Assembly (NCBI RefSeq): GCF_003952005.1
Contig: NZ_QXGJ01000001.1
Span: forward strand, 419,894-483,893
DNA length: 64,000 bases
Reading direction: 5' to 3'
Origin: Bifidobacterium callimiconis
GTDB lineage: Bacteria; Actinomycetota; Actinomycetes; Actinomycetales; Bifidobacteriaceae
Of this stretch, positions 52,678-64,000 are shown piece by piece. The translations under genes were made by a program, and so were the position numbers. The notes below the pieces were generated by a model that made no database searches, was not told the DNA's origin, and was given only the letters and a program-made list of their open reading frames with translations. Numbering within the stretch: the stretch's first letter is position 1; each line of letters begins with the position of its first letter.

Positions 52678-53871
52678 CTACTGCACCGCGGTCTTCGCTG
52701 CGACGTTCGCCGCCGCCTCCAATCCCGCGGTCAGATCGACGGGATGCCCCAGTTCGGCGAGCGCCGAACCGAATGCGCCCAACGCGGTGAGCACCTTCTG
52801 CAGGCTGGCCGTGTATCCCATGTGTCCGATGCGGACGAGTCTGCCCGCCTCCTCGCCGAGACCGCCGGAAATATGAAGGCCGTACCGGTCGTCCATGAGG
52901 CCGCGCAGCACCGTGTCGTCGATGCCGTCGGGCACGGTGACCGCGGTCACCGAATTGGCCATGTTCGCCTCGTCGTCCACCCACAGGTCGAGTCCCATGG
53001 CGCGGATGCCGGCTCGTGTGGCGCGGGCAGCGGTCTCGTGGCGGGCGATCACGGCGTCCACGCCTTCGCTCATCACGATGTCGAGTGCGGCCTTGAGCCC
53101 GTAGATGCTGGAGATCGGCGGCGTGTACGGCACGTAGTCGCGTTCCACCCACGACCGCCATGGCAGCAGGCATAGGTAGGAGCGTTCGTACCGGCCGGTG
53201 TCGGCGATCACGCGATGGGCGTGCTCCCATGCCCGGTCGCTCACCGCCACCAGCGACATGCCCGGCGTGGAGCCCAAGCATTTCTGCGGTCCGGTGACGC
53301 ACACGTCCACGCCCCATTCGTCGAATCGCACGTCGGAGCCGCCCACGCCGGACACGGAGTCGACGATGGTCAGCACGCCGCGCGTATGGCATTCCCGGCA
53401 GATCGCCTCCATCGGGTTCTCCGAGGCGGACGGTGTCTCCGAATGCACGAACGCCAGCACCTTCGCGTCCGGATGCGCGTCGAGCGTCGCCCGCACCTGC
53501 TCGATCGTCACGCTCGTGTTGTACGGCACGGCCACGTTCACCACGTCGCCGCCGTAGCCGCGCAGCACCTTCGCATATCCGGCTCCGTAATATCCCGACG
53601 CCAGATTGATGCACACGTCGCCCGGTTCCACCAGATTGTAGGCGGCCATCTCCAATCCGAGAATGGATTCGCCCTCCACCGGCAGCACTCGCCTCGTGGT
53701 GCGGAACAGCGTCGACAGGTCGTCGCTCACCGAACGCATGAGGTTCACGAAGTCGTCGGTGCGGTGGTGCACCATCTGCGTGCCCATGGCGGCGAGCACC
53801 TGCGGATAGATGGAGCAGGGGCCGGACGCCATCGTGAGTTCGGGAACATGGGGTCTGAATGCATAGGTCAT
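52678..53871 (-). CDS. Class V aminotransferase (serine/alanine-glyoxylate type)
   Basis: A 397-residue PLP enzyme: GPCSIYPQVLAAMGTQMVHH, VLPVEGESILGLEMAAYNL, VDSVSGVGGSDVRFDEWGVD, and CVTGPQKCLGSTPGMSL, which carries the cofactor lysine. C-terminal GLHISGGLGEEAGRLVRIG is typical of the alanine/serine-glyoxylate group. Substrates cannot be settled. ATG has AAAGGACA upstream. Confidence 0.85.
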   Translation of the reverse strand: MTYAFRPHVPELTMASGPCSIYPQVLAAMGTQMVHHRTDDFVNLMRSVSDDLSTLFRTTRRVLPVEGESILGLEMAAYNLVEPGDVCINLASGYYGAGYAKVLRGYGGDVVNVAVPYNTSVTIEQVRATLDAHPDAKVLAFVHSETPSASENPMEAICRECHTRGVLTIVDSVSGVGGSDVRFDEWGVDVCVTGPQKCLGSTPGMSLVAVSDRAWEHAHRVIADTGRYERSYLCLLPWRSWVERDYVPYTPPISSIYGLKAALDIVMSEGVDAVIARHETAARATRAGIRAMGLDLWVDDEANMANSVTAVTVPDGIDDTVLRGLMDDRYGLHISGGLGEEAGRLVRIGHMGYTASLQKVLTALGAFGSALAELGHPVDLTAGLEAAANVAAKTAVQ

Positions 53872-53948
53872 GGTCGTTGTCCTTTCATACAACCGTCATA
53901 CGCCTGTCATAGGCCGCCGCGCGGCGTCGTGTCATGCTCATTCCATGC

Positions 53949-56803
53949 TTATTCCGAAGCGACGGCATCGAGCACGGGTTTTCGCAACGCACGGCCGGCG
54001 GGCTGCACGCTGGCGAGCAGGCCCACCACGATCGACAGCACCAGGAACACGCCCAGCTGGTCCCAGGGGATGCTGAGCACCTCCAGCCCGTTGCCGCCGT
54101 ATACGGCACGGATCACCACGCCGGCGCCCACGCCTGTGACCAGGCCGAGCAACGTACCGAACACGGAGATGATCGCCGCCTCGATGGCCAGCATGCCACG
54201 CACCTGGGCGCGCGACGTGCCGATGGCTCTGAGCAGTCCGATCTCCTTGGTTCGTTCGGAGACGGACAGCGCCAGCGTGTTCACGATGCCGAAGATGGCG
54301 ATCACGATCGATAGGGCGAGCAGCGCATATAGGATGATGAGGATCTGGTCGACCATCGAGCTCATGGTGGACTTGTAGTCTTCACGGTCGAGCACCGACA
54401 GCACATAGTACGGTTTGACGGCCTTGACCAGCCGTTTGCGCAGCGCCTCGGTGTCGGTGCCCTTCTTGGCGGCGATGAACAGCTGGATCGTGAACATGGT
54501 CTGCTGGTCGGCGAGTTTCTCCGCCGTCTCGTCGTTCATCAGCACCATCGTGCGATAGATCGAGTTCGAGATGATCGCACCGACCTTGACCGTGGCGCGC
54601 GTGGTCTCGCTCTTGGTGCGGATCAGCGTGGACGGGTCCACGTTCTGCGCGTCCGTGACGGCCTGTTGGGCCTCGGCCGCCTTGGCCTGCGCGCCGGCGG
54701 CGTCACCGGAGGCGGCCAGCTTTTGGGCCTCCTGCTGGAGGGCCGTCACCTTCGCCTGTGTCTGGGCCTGCCAGTCGGCCTGCGCCTTGGCGGTGGCCTC
54801 CTCGTCCACGCTCACGCGTTCGCCGGTCATGGTCACGGTGTCACCGACCTGCCAGCCGCGGTCCTTGGCGATGGTCTCGCCCACCACGAGCTCGCCGTCC
54901 CGCAACGCCTTGTTCGCATCGCCGGACATGGTCACGGGAGCGAACACATCGGTGAATAGCGACGGCTGCTCGGCGAACGAGGTGCCGCTGATGCGCTTGC
55001 CGTCGTATTTGACGTTCATGAGCATGCGGCTGGTGGAGACGGACTTGACGCCGTCGACCTGTTTGACCGCGTCGACCGCCGCGTCCGGAATCCGTCCGCT
55101 GGCGGCGGACGATACCGCGAAGTCCGATTTGAGCCCCGTATCGACGATGCCGGCGACCGACGCCTTGGCCGAGGCGGCCACCACCGACAGGCAGCTGACG
55201 ATCGCCACGCCCACGAACAGGGCGGCCGCCGTGTTCGCGGTGCGGCGCTTCTGCCGGGACAGGTTGCGCACGGCCAGACGTCCGGTCACACGGAAGACCA
55301 GCGACGGCAGGAAGCCGAGCACGACTCCGGCCGGACGTACCAAGGCCGGCGCCAATACGATCACGCCGATGACGATGAGACCGGCACCGATGCCGAGCGG
55401 CCAGCCGGTGCCGTACCTGTCGGCGAGCGCATTGAGGAATCCCACGGACGTGGGCTCGCCGTCGACGGTGGCGATGCGCCAGCAGAACAGCCAGGCCGCC
55501 ACGCCGAGCACGACCATGATCGTACCGGTCACGGCGCGCGGACGGACCGGCTTCTCCGGGTTCACGGTCTCGTTCATCGCCTGGATGGGCGGTGCCATGG
55601 CGGCCCTGCGTGCGGGGAGGGCCGCGCCGATGAAGGTGACGGTCACGCCGACCAGCAGGCCGACGAGCATGTCGGTCGGGCTGGGGTTGCCGGCTCCGCT
55701 CAGCGGTGTGCCCATTCTGGCCATGCCGAACACGATGAGCCGGACCATGCCCCAGCCCAGGCCGATGCCTGCCGCGGAGCCGACCAGGCCGAGCAGCAGC
55801 GCCTGGATGATCACGGTGGAGAACACCTGCATGGGCGAGGCTCCCACCGAGCGCAGCAGCGCATAGCCGCGCATGGACTCGCGCACGATCATGGAGAACG
55901 TGTTGGCGATGATGAACGAGCCGACGAACAGCGCGATCACCGCGAAGATGAGGATCAGCGGCTGGATGAAGCCGAGCATGTCCTTGATGGACTGCGAGTA
56001 TTCGTCGCGCAGCTGGTCGCCGGTGATCGCCGTGGCCTTGGACCCTGCGGGCAACGCCTTGTTGATGCGGTCGGCGAGCGCCCGCTGCTGGTCGTTGGTG
56101 AGCGGCTGGCCTTTGTTGCCGCTGCCGTAGACGCCGATGTACTGGGTTCGTCCGATCTCGCCGGTCTGCTGCTGGTAGAGGTCCTTGGCCACGTCGGGCG
56201 CCAATCCGAGGATGATCGCACCGGCCTGGGAGACGTCGGTGTCGAAGACGCCGACCACGGTCACGTCTTCGGGGCCGGACGGGTAGACGAGCTTGGTGGT
56301 GTCGCCCACCTTGAGCCCGGAGGTTTCGGCGGCGTAGGAGTGCAATGCCACTTCGTTGCGGTTGGTGGCCCAGCGTCCTTCGGTCAGGTGCGCGGAACGC
56401 CAGGTGCCTTTCGCCAGTCCGATGCCCATGGTGGGCGATCCCATGGTGGACACGGCGTTGCCGTCCTGTTTGACGAGCACGAGCGAACCGCTGACGGAGT
56501 AGACGATCTCGGCGGTTTTGACGCCTTTGACGTCCTTGATGTCGTCCACGAGCGTGTCGTCGATGTCGTTGTAGGTCTTCATCGAGGATGACGACGAGTC
56601 CGTGTCGTCGTCCTTTTTTTCGTCGGTGCCGCGCACGTAGACGTCGTGGTCGGTGTTCGATCCCATCATCTGGTCGACCTGGTCGTTCATCATCTCGCGG
56701 AAGCAGAACGATCCGACCACGAACGATACGCCGAGCGCGATCGCGATGATCGACATCACGAATCGTGAGAAGTGGGCGCGGGCGTCGCGCAGGCCGATGC
56801 GGA

Positions 56804-56807
<4 letters not shown>
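53949..56807 (-). CDS. ABC exporter permease (FtsX/MacB type), system 2
   Basis: A 952-residue two-FtsX permease: first membrane span (FVMSIIAIALGVSFVVGSFC), outer domain, central FtsX block (LILIFAVIALFVGSFIIANT), second outer domain and final FtsX block (ILYALLALSIVIAIFGIVNT, RTKEIGLLRAIGTSRAQVRG). Unlike system 1, its second outer domain contains an Ala/Gln-rich coiled-coil insert (about residues 660-715, WQAQTQAKVTALQQEAQKLA). Start overlaps the ATPase stop. Confidence 0.9.
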
Positions 56808-57709
<902 letters not shown>

Positions 57710-57859
57710 GGCACCATCCGATCCTGTTGAACGTTCCCTGCCATCGTACCCACGTTCGGTGAATTCATGACCGAAACACCCATGGACGGCGAAATCGTCT
57801 GATGTTCGCCCATTGCCCGTCGTCACCGATACAATGAACCGGGAAGAAAGGCTTTTCGA

Positions 57860-58996
57860 TTGGCAACTGCAACAACGGCGCAGGTCAAGGTGCACAACCG
57901 CCATCAGGTGCTTGACCATATCTACCGCAATCAGGGCTCGTCCAAACAGGACATCATGCGCGCCCTGAACATGAGTCTGCCCACGATCACGCAGAACCTA
58001 CGTGATCTGGAGTCCGACGGGCTGATTCGCCGCGGCGGCTTTCTCAAGTCGACCGGTGGGCGCAAGCCGCAGATCTACACGTTCAACAATCGTGCCGCCA
58101 TCGCCATCGGCGTGCGTATGACCGCCCGGCAGATCATCCTGTGCGCGGTGGATCTGCGCGGCACGTGCATCAAGCGCGCCACCGGCCGTCTCCCCTATCG
58201 ACATGCGCACGCCTACTATCACCGTATCTGTCAGCTCATCGAACAGTTCATCGGATCGTTGGGCGAAGACAGCGAGCATGTGATCGGCGTGGCCTTCTGC
58301 ATGCAGGGCATCGTCTCCGCCGACGGGCGCAGCATCGCGTTCGGCGACATTCTGGGCAATACCGGTCTGAGTGTGGACGAGTTCGCCCGTGAGCTTACGG
58401 TGCCGTGCACGTTCATCCATGATTCCGACGCATCGGCCATGGCGGAGCTGTGGATGGATCCGTCGATCAGCGATGCGTTGTGTATCTATCTCGAACCGTA
58501 TATGGGCGGCGCGGTGATCATCGACGGCCGGCTGCGGCAGGGCGGCACGATGAAGAACGGCACGATCGAGCATATGACCCTGGTGCCGGACGGCGACGAC
58601 TGCTACTGCGGTCAGAAGGGGTGTGCGGACGTGTACTGTTCGGCGCGCGTGCTGCTCGAGCATCGTGACGAGACGCTGGACGAGTTCTTCAATCAGGTGC
58701 GCGACGACGAGTATGCGCATCGTCGCATCTTCGGCGTCTATCTCGATCATCTGGCGTTGGCGATCAAGAACATGTGCACCGTGCTCAACTGCGACGTGAT
58801 CGTGGGCGGCAAGGCCGGACAGTTCTTCACCACCGACGACATCGCCGACCTGCGCGACCGCGTGCTGCGGATCAGCGCGTTCCCCGACGATGACTTCACG
58901 ATCCGCAAGAGCGTCTGCCACCCCGATCAGGACGTGATCGGCTCCGCGCTGATCTACGTGCGCGAGTTCATGGACAGCGTCTGCGGCGCCGACTGA
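57860..58996 (+). CDS. ROK-family transcriptional regulator
   Basis: A 378-residue protein starting TTG, with GAAAGG upstream. N-terminal winged helix (HIYRNQGSSKQDIMRALNMS, LRDLESDGLIRRGGFLKST), then the ROK sugar-kinase-like domain (IGVAFCMQGIVSADGRSIAF, HDSDASAMAELW, YMGGAVIIDGRLRQGGTMKN) and the zinc motif CYCGQKGCADVYC. It probably represses carbohydrate genes and senses a sugar; its target is not adjacent. Confidence 0.88.
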   Translation: MATATTAQVKVHNRHQVLDHIYRNQGSSKQDIMRALNMSLPTITQNLRDLESDGLIRRGGFLKSTGGRKPQIYTFNNRAAIAIGVRMTARQIILCAVDLRGTCIKRATGRLPYRHAHAYYHRICQLIEQFIGSLGEDSEHVIGVAFCMQGIVSADGRSIAFGDILGNTGLSVDEFARELTVPCTFIHDSDASAMAELWMDPSISDALCIYLEPYMGGAVIIDGRLRQGGTMKNGTIEHMTLVPDGDDCYCGQKGCADVYCSARVLLEHRDETLDEFFNQVRDDEYAHRRIFGVYLDHLALAIKNMCTVLNCDVIVGGKAGQFFTTDDIADLRDRVLRISAFPDDDFTIRKSVCHPDQDVIGSALIYVREFMDSVCGAD

Positions 58997-59082
58997 TCCG
59001 AGGCCGATGACGCCGACGCACGGCGGCGGGATGGCGATCGACATCGATCATTGCGGGATGAATCCGTGTGGAAACAATAGAA

Positions 59083-59115
59083 GGGCGTGCGCCGCTCCCC
59101 CAGCGGTGCACGCCC
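59083..59115. terminator. Bidirectional terminator, ROK gene / sulfhydrylase
   Basis: GGGCGTGC-CCGC pairs with GCGG-GCACGCCC around TCCCCCA; A-run on the left and TATTCTT on the right. It lies between convergent genes. Confidence 0.8.
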
Positions 59116-59155
59116 GTATTCTTATGCGCGAGTAAGTTCCCCCGTCAGCGATTCG

Positions 59156-60472
59156 TCACTTGGCGAGACCGGACTTGCGCACGGCCTCGAAGCCGGCCTT
59201 GAGGTCGTCGAGGATGTCCTCGATGTTCTCGGTGCCGATCGACAGGCGGATGGTGCCCTGGTGGATGCCCTGATCCTCGAGCTCCTCCAGCGTCTCCTGG
59301 GAGTGCGTGGTGGAGGCCGGGTGGATGACGAGGCTCTTCACGTCGGCGACGTTGGCCAGCAGGCTGAACAGGTGCAGGTTGTCGATGAAGACGCGTGCCG
59401 CGTCCTTGCCGCCCTTGATGTCGAAGGTGAAGATGGAGCCGGCGCCGTTCGGGAAGTACTTCTTGTACAGCTCATGGTCGCGACGGCCCGGAATGCTCGG
59501 GTGGGACACGGACTCGACCTCGGGCACGGTCTGCAGGTACTCGACGACCTTCAGCGCGTTCTGCACGTGGCGCTCGACGCGCAGCGACAGGGTCTCGGTG
59601 CCCTGCAGCAGCAGGAACGCGGCGAACGGGGAGAGCGTGGCGCCGGTGTCGCGCAGCAGGATGGCGCGGATGCGGGTCACGAACGCGGCGCCGCCCAGGG
59701 CCTCGTAGAAGTTCAGGCCGTGGTAGGAGGGATCCGGCTCGGTCAGGGTCGGGAACTTGCCCGGCACCTCGGCCCAGTTGAACTTGCCGCCCTCGACGAC
59801 GACGCCACCCAGCGTGGTGCCGTGGCCGCCGATGAACTTGGTGGCGGACTCAACGACCACGTCGGCGCCGTGCTCGAGCGGACGGAACAGGTACGGGGTG
59901 GCGAAGGTGTTGTCGACGATCACCGGCAGATGATGCTTGTGGGCGATCTCGGAGATGGCCTCGAAGTCCGGCAGGTCGGCGTTCGGGTTGCCGAAGGTCT
60001 CGAAGTAGACGAGCTTGGTGTTCTCCTGGATGGCGTCCTCGAAGTTCTGCGGAACCTCCGGGTCGACGAAGGTGGTGGTGATGCCGTCGCGCGGCAGCGT
60101 GTGCTTGAGCAGGTTGAAGGTGCCGCCGTAGATGTTCTTGGAGGAGACGATGTGGTCGCCGGACTGGGTGATGTTGCGCACCGCGTACTCGACGGCCGCA
60201 GCACCGGAGGCCACCGCGATGCCGGCGGTACCGCCTTCGAGGGCCGCGATGCGATCCTCGAACACACCCTGCGTGGAGTTGGTCAGACGACCGTAGATGT
60301 TGCCGGGATCGGCCAGTCCGAAGCGGGCCTCGGCGTGGTCGAAGTTGTGGAACACGTAGCTGGTGGTCGCGTAGATCGGCACGGCGCGGGAGTCGGTGGC
60401 CGGATCGGCCTGCTCCTGACCGACGTGCAGCTGCAGGGTTTCGAAGCGGTAGTTCTTGTTGGCTTCAGCCAT
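59156..60472 (-). CDS. metY: O-acetylhomoserine sulfhydrylase
   Basis: A 438-residue Cys/Met-metabolism PLP enzyme: [60 protein letters not shown], and [20 protein letters not shown], which carries the PLP lysine. The long form with the [20 protein letters not shown] insert matches O-acetylhomoserine (rather than cystathionine) enzymes. It makes homocysteine from O-acetylhomoserine and sulfide. ATG 60472 has AAGGAGA upstream. Confidence 0.93.
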   Translation of the reverse strand: MAEANKNYRFETLQLHVGQEQADPATDSRAVPIYATTSYVFHNFDHAEARFGLADPGNIYGRLTNSTQGVFEDRIAALEGGTAGIAVASGAAAVEYAVRNITQSGDHIVSSKNIYGGTFNLLKHTLPRDGITTTFVDPEVPQNFEDAIQENTKLVYFETFGNPNADLPDFEAISEIAHKHHLPVIVDNTFATPYLFRPLEHGADVVVESATKFIGGHGTTLGGVVVEGGKFNWAEVPGKFPTLTEPDPSYHGLNFYEALGGAAFVTRIRAILLRDTGATLSPFAAFLLLQGTETLSLRVERHVQNALKVVEYLQTVPEVESVSHPSIPGRRDHELYKKYFPNGAGSIFTFDIKGGKDAARVFIDNLHLFSLLANVADVKSLVIHPASTTHSQETLEELEDQGIHQGTIRLSIGTENIEDILDDLKAGFEAVRKSGLAK

Positions 60473-60516
60473 GGGATTGTCTCCTTGTGTGGTGGGTTGT
60501 TGTGTTGTTGGTAGTG

Positions 60517-60546
60517 ACAATATGCGGTCGAAGGGCTTGGTTTCAA
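60517..60546 (-). promoter_or_regulatory. Probable promoter of the sulfhydrylase gene
   Basis: -35 TTGAAA (60546-60541), 18 bp, -10 TATTGT (60522-60517). The surrounding gap 60473-60775 also contains GGGCG/CGCCC hairpins (about 60600-60640) whose role is unclear; I see no gene or known riboswitch in it. Confidence 0.5.
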
Positions 60547-60775
60547 GCCGAAACGGGCTTTTCGCTATCGGGCTTGGTTATAGCCTTTTCCCAACCCGTG
60601 AGGGCGCAAAGGGTTTGCCATGGGCGCATGACGCCCTTTCGACGCGGTTTTTGCGTGTGACACGCCGAAGGCCGCCGAGCCGGTCATCGTCGAGCAACGG
60701 TAGTCTGGACGGGAACGGCCCGACGTTCTCCGGCGTGCGGGCACGACCATGAGACCTTCGAGAAAGGTGAGAACC

Positions 60776-61657
60776 ATGACCACGAACGACGACGCGGTGC
60801 TCTACCAGCGTGATCCCGCTTACATCCCCCGCATCGCGGCCGTGCACGACATGTGCGGCTATGGCAAGTGCTCGCTGACCGCGGCGATTCCGATCCTGTC
60901 GGCGGCCGGATGCGACGTGTGCCCGGTGCCCACGGCGCTGTTCTCCGCGCACACCATGTACAAGGACTACACGTTCCACGACACCACCGATATCCTGAAC
61001 GACTATCTCGACGCCTGGGTCAAGGAGGGCGTGGAGCTTGACGGCGTGTATTCCGGATTCCTTGGCAGCGCCGATCAGGTGGCCATCATCCAGCGCCTGT
61101 ACCGTGAGTACCCGAACGCCCTGCGTCTGGTCGACCCGGTGATGGGCGACGGCGGTCACATGTACCCCACGTACACCGCCGAACTGTGCGAGGCGATGGG
61201 CGCGCTGGCCGACGGCGCCGATGTGCTGATGCCGAACCTCACCGAGGCCTCGATCCTGACGGGACGCGACTACCCGGGCAAGAACCTGACCCCCGAAGAG
61301 GCCACCGACTGGGTAGGAGCGCTGCTTGACCTGGGCGCCAAGAGCGTGGTGCTCAAGGGCATCGATCGCGGCGACGGCAAGATCCGCAACTATGTGGCCA
61401 CCACGGCCGCCGGCACCGACGGCGTGCTCGAGCTGGCGCACGAGAAGCTGCCGTACATGATCCACGGCACCGGTGACGCCTTCGCCTCGGCGCTGTGCGG
61501 TGCCGTGATGGCCGGTCGCACGCTCACCGACAGCGCCCGCATCGCCGGTGAATTCGTCCGTTCCGCCATGCAGTCCACGCGCAACCAGCCGCACTTCGAG
61601 GAGCGCGGCGTGAGCTTCGAACTCAGCCTCGGCGAACTCACCGACCTGGTGAAGTAA
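60776..61657 (+). CDS. Pyridoxal kinase-like protein (PdxY/PdxK)
   Basis: A 293-residue ribokinase-fold enzyme of the pyridoxamine/pyridoxal kinase type: AAVHDMCGYGKCSLTAAIPI, VDPVMGDGGHMYPTYTAEL, MPNLTEASILTGRDY, and anion-hole GTGDAFASALCGAVM with the catalytic Asp. It would phosphorylate B6 vitamers for the PLP enzymes encoded nearby. ATG has GAAAGGTGAG upstream. Confidence 0.9.
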   Translation: MTTNDDAVLYQRDPAYIPRIAAVHDMCGYGKCSLTAAIPILSAAGCDVCPVPTALFSAHTMYKDYTFHDTTDILNDYLDAWVKEGVELDGVYSGFLGSADQVAIIQRLYREYPNALRLVDPVMGDGGHMYPTYTAELCEAMGALADGADVLMPNLTEASILTGRDYPGKNLTPEEATDWVGALLDLGAKSVVLKGIDRGDGKIRNYVATTAAGTDGVLELAHEKLPYMIHGTGDAFASALCGAVMAGRTLTDSARIAGEFVRSAMQSTRNQPHFEERGVSFELSLGELTDLVK

Positions 61658-61669
61658 CCGTCCCCAATG

Positions 61670-61770
61670 CCCATGGCTCCCCTTCCCGAGGGAAATCGTC
61701 CGCCTACGGATCATCCGCCCATGGCTCCCCTCCCCGAGGGGAGCTGTCCGCCTACGGCGGACTGAGGGGA
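61670..61770. repeat. Bifidobacteria-like intergenic repeat
   Basis: CCCATGGCTCCCCT occurs twice (about 61670 and 61719), each followed by a CCCGAGGG-type palindrome and TGTCCGCCTACGG or its variant; CTCCCC...GGGGAG pairs form hairpins. Such short palindromic repeats recur in bifidobacterial intergenic DNA (general recollection, not checked here). The gap 61658-61878 holds nothing else clear. Confidence 0.5.
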
Positions 61771-61878
61771 GCCGCCACGTCCCATCCCTTTCCGCCACCT
61801 CGTGGGAAGGGGGCCACATTCGACCACATCCCCGCGTCTCCCTGGCCAAACCGCATCGCACGGTGGTGGACTCGAATC

Positions 61879-62382
61879 ATGACAGATTCAATCACCACCC
61901 CAGCACCCACCGGCATCTCCTTCCTCATGGCCGGATCCGGCACCGTCACCGGCTCCTCCATCCCCAACCCCTTCGAGCAATTCAACAGACTCACCGCCGC
62001 GTTGCATGAACCAGGGCTCGCGCCGAAGCGACTCGGCGAACTCGGCGAGGACTACGGCGTCCTTTGGCTTGAGCGTCGCGGCTGGCGCATCGTGGACCGC
62101 AACTGGCGTTCCCGCTACGGCGAGCTCGACATCATCGCGGTCACCCCCGACGACCGTCTCTCGTTCGTGGAGGTCAAGACCAGACGCAACGCCAGTTTCG
62201 GCAGTCCCCAGTCCGCGGTGAACGCCCACAAGCAGACCACGCTTCGCCGTGCCGGCATTCAATGGCTGCAGGAGCACGGACGAACCGTTCCCCATGAATC
62301 CGTACGGTTCGATGTGCTGGCCATCAGCGTGCACGGTTCACGTCGCGCCCCGCAGGTGCAACTGATTCCAGGGGCGTTCTGA
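61879..62382 (+). CDS. yraN: YraN-family (UPF0102) nuclease-like protein
   Basis: A 167-residue protein with a disordered start and the UPF0102 domain from about residue 50: LGEDYGVLWLERRGWRIVDR, RSRYGELDIIAVTPDD, FVEVKTRRNASFG. The ELDII...EVKTR motif is the PD-(D/E)xK nuclease core. Exact role unknown; it lies upstream of comM in many bacteria. ATG lacks a strong ribosome site. Confidence 0.88.
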   Translation: MTDSITTPAPTGISFLMAGSGTVTGSSIPNPFEQFNRLTAALHEPGLAPKRLGELGEDYGVLWLERRGWRIVDRNWRSRYGELDIIAVTPDDRLSFVEVKTRRNASFGSPQSAVNAHKQTTLRRAGIQWLQEHGRTVPHESVRFDVLAISVHGSRRAPQVQLIPGAF

Positions 62383-63935
62383 TGCGCATCGGCACCACGC
62401 TGTCCGTAGGTCTGAACGGATTGAAGGCGTTCACCGTGAGCATGCAGGCATATATCTCCCCCGGGCTGCCGTATTTCAGCATCATCGGTCTGCCCGACAC
62501 CTCACTGTCGGAAGCCCGCGAGCGTGTGAAGTCGGCCTGCGCCTCCGCCGGCTTCTCCTGGCCGGAGACGCGCGTGACCGTGAACCTATCTCCGGCGTCC
62601 CTGCCCAAAAGCGGCGCGGCCCATGATCTGGCGATCGCGGCAAGCGTGCTGTGCGCGGGCGGCGCGATCCCCCACGATTCGCTCGCCGACACGCTGGTGC
62701 TGGGCGAACTCAAACTCGACGGCACGGTACTGCCGGTGGCCGGCCTGCTGCCGATCCTGCTGCACGCGCGCAACAGCGGCATAACCCGGGCGTTCATTCC
62801 CCAAGGCAATCTCGAGGAGTCCGAACTCGTGCCCGACATCGACGTCGTACCGGTCCGTCACGTAGGCGAACTCATCGAACATATGGGTGGCAAGGCCAGC
62901 TACCGGATCCCGGACAATCCCTACGAGCTACGCATGCCTTCATTCGACGACCCGTTGAACGGCGAGATGGCGGACGGCACGTCGACGACCGGACTGGACA
63001 TGGATCAGGTCATGGGTCAGGAGCATACGAAGTGGGCGTTGGAGGTGGCGGCCGCCGGCGGGCACCATGTCATCATGGTGGGGCCTCCCGGAGCGGGCAA
63101 GACGATGCTCGCCTCGCGTCTGCCCACGATCATGCCGCCGATGAACGAACGCCAGCAGTTGGAGGTCGCCTCGATCCGATCGTTGTGCGGCACGCTCACC
63201 GAATACGGCATCACCGACGTGCCGCCCTACGAGGCGCCGCACCACACCGCCAGCGTGGCCGCACTGGTCGGCGGGGGATCCGGCATGGCCCGCCCCGGCG
63301 CCATCACCCGCGCGCACAATGGCGTGCTGTTCATGGACGAGGCGCCGGAATTCCCGCCGCGTGTGCTGCAGACCATTCGGGAACCGTTGGAGACGGGGTA
63401 TGTGGCGATCTCCCGGTCCAAGGGCAATGCCCATTATCCGGCCCGATTCCAACTGGTCATGGCCGCCAATCCGTGTCCGTGCGGCTTCGGCTGGGGCACC
63501 GGCGAGAAATGCGTGTGCAGCGTCAAGGAACGCACCAGATACTGGAATCGTCTGTCCGGTCCGATTCTCGACCGCATCGACATCCAGATCACCGTGCCGC
63601 CCATCGCCACGTTCGTTCCGATCAGCGAGACCCCGGCCGAGTCCAGCGCCACGATTCGCGCCCGAGTGGTCGAAGCCCGCAATGCCGCGGCCGAACGCTA
63701 CCGATTCGAAGACTGGCCGTGCAATGCCAAGGCCAGCGGGGAATGGCTTCGCCGCAATACCTCGGGCAAGGCGCTGATACCACTCTCCCGAGCCGTGGAA
63801 CAGCAGCGTCTCAGTCTTCGCGGCGCCGACAGGGCGCTACGTCTGGCATGGACACTGGCCGACGTCGACGGACGCACCAGCCCCAATGCGCAGGACGTCT
63901 CCTCCGGCATCGCCCTACGCACCCGACTCCGCTGA
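62382..63935 (+). CDS. ComM/YifB-family AAA helicase
   Basis: A 517-residue Mg-chelatase-like AAA protein: LonC-like N-terminal part (LPYFSIIGLPDTSLSEARER), Walker A GPPGAGKTMLASR, Walker B GVLFMDEAPEFP, FQLVMAANPCPCG and the zinc Cys set in CGFGWGTGEKCVC. ComM drives branch migration during natural transformation. Its start overlaps the yraN stop by one base. Confidence 0.92.
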   Translation: MRIGTTLSVGLNGLKAFTVSMQAYISPGLPYFSIIGLPDTSLSEARERVKSACASAGFSWPETRVTVNLSPASLPKSGAAHDLAIAASVLCAGGAIPHDSLADTLVLGELKLDGTVLPVAGLLPILLHARNSGITRAFIPQGNLEESELVPDIDVVPVRHVGELIEHMGGKASYRIPDNPYELRMPSFDDPLNGEMADGTSTTGLDMDQVMGQEHTKWALEVAAAGGHHVIMVGPPGAGKTMLASRLPTIMPPMNERQQLEVASIRSLCGTLTEYGITDVPPYEAPHHTASVAALVGGGSGMARPGAITRAHNGVLFMDEAPEFPPRVLQTIREPLETGYVAISRSKGNAHYPARFQLVMAANPCPCGFGWGTGEKCVCSVKERTRYWNRLSGPILDRIDIQITVPPIATFVPISETPAESSATIRARVVEARNAAAERYRFEDWPCNAKASGEWLRRNTSGKALIPLSRAVEQQRLSLRGADRALRLAWTLADVDGRTSPNAQDVSSGIALRTRLR

Positions 63936-63981
63936 CCGACCCGTGAACCCGCCATTCCCCCTCTCACCTCAAGGACCACCC

Positions 63982-64000
63982 ATGTCAGAATCCCCCACAC
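63982..64000 (+). CDS. Start of the next gene, probably dprA (partial)
   Basis: ATG with AAGGA upstream opens MSESPT and runs off the window. In related genomes yraN-comM is followed by dprA; the identity here is from gene order only. Confidence 0.4.

Overview
The window looks like chromosome of a high-G+C Gram-positive bacterium, most probably a Bifidobacterium. The reasons are the G+C-rich coding style, the yraN-comM-(dprA) gene order, tRNA without an encoded CCA, FtsX-type exporters beside a NarL-type two-component system, and a bifidobacteria-like intergenic repeat. The species cannot be decided from the sequence.

Positions about 443-37290 are a temperate siphovirus prophage of roughly 36.8 kb, inserted in the last codons of ychF. 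attL (433-456) and attR (37267-37290) share a 14-bp perfect core. Each end carries a pair of integrase arm-type repeats with an 11-bp pitch, and the phage re-supplies the ychF C-terminal codons and stop synonymously. At the left end lies an AbrB/PIN toxin-antitoxin pair (637-1321). The late genes read leftward from about 24.3 kb to 1.4 kb: HNH nuclease, small and large terminase, portal, MuF-type head protein with a toxin-like C-terminus, tRNA-Tyr, scaffold, major capsid, connectors, major tail protein, a frameshifted tail chaperone pair, tape measure, a baseplate/fibre cluster (FN3, Ig-like, beta-helix, deacetylase-like), then a lysis block. The early leftward genes (about 31.6-24.5 kb) include an excisionase-like protein, SSB, a replication protein gene with internal iteron-like repeats, a DnaQ-like exonuclease, HNH and many small proteins. 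The switch is at 32.1-34.7 kb, with two divergent paralogous XRE-type regulators. It is followed by a DUF4041/GIY-YIG protein, a membrane protein, ImmA and the tyrosine integrase.

The right 26.7 kb is chromosome: ychF; a polar amino-acid ABC importer (two permeases, ATPase, lipoprotein); a proline iminopeptidase-like hydrolase; a large fused histidine kinase with its NarL-type regulator; two paralogous FtsX/ATPase exporters separated by an MFS exporter and a class V aminotransferase; a ROK regulator; an O-acetylhomoserine sulfhydrylase; a pyridoxal kinase-like enzyme; yraN; comM; and the start of what is probably dprA.

The points most worth following up are the phage-restored ychF end, an 8-nt homopolymer that breaks (and could phase-switch) a tail gene, a MuF-toxin fusion with a tRNA gene directly behind it, iteron-like repeats inside the replication gene, a structured non-coding segment near 31.3 kb, and a histidine kinase fused to a degenerate second kinase module.
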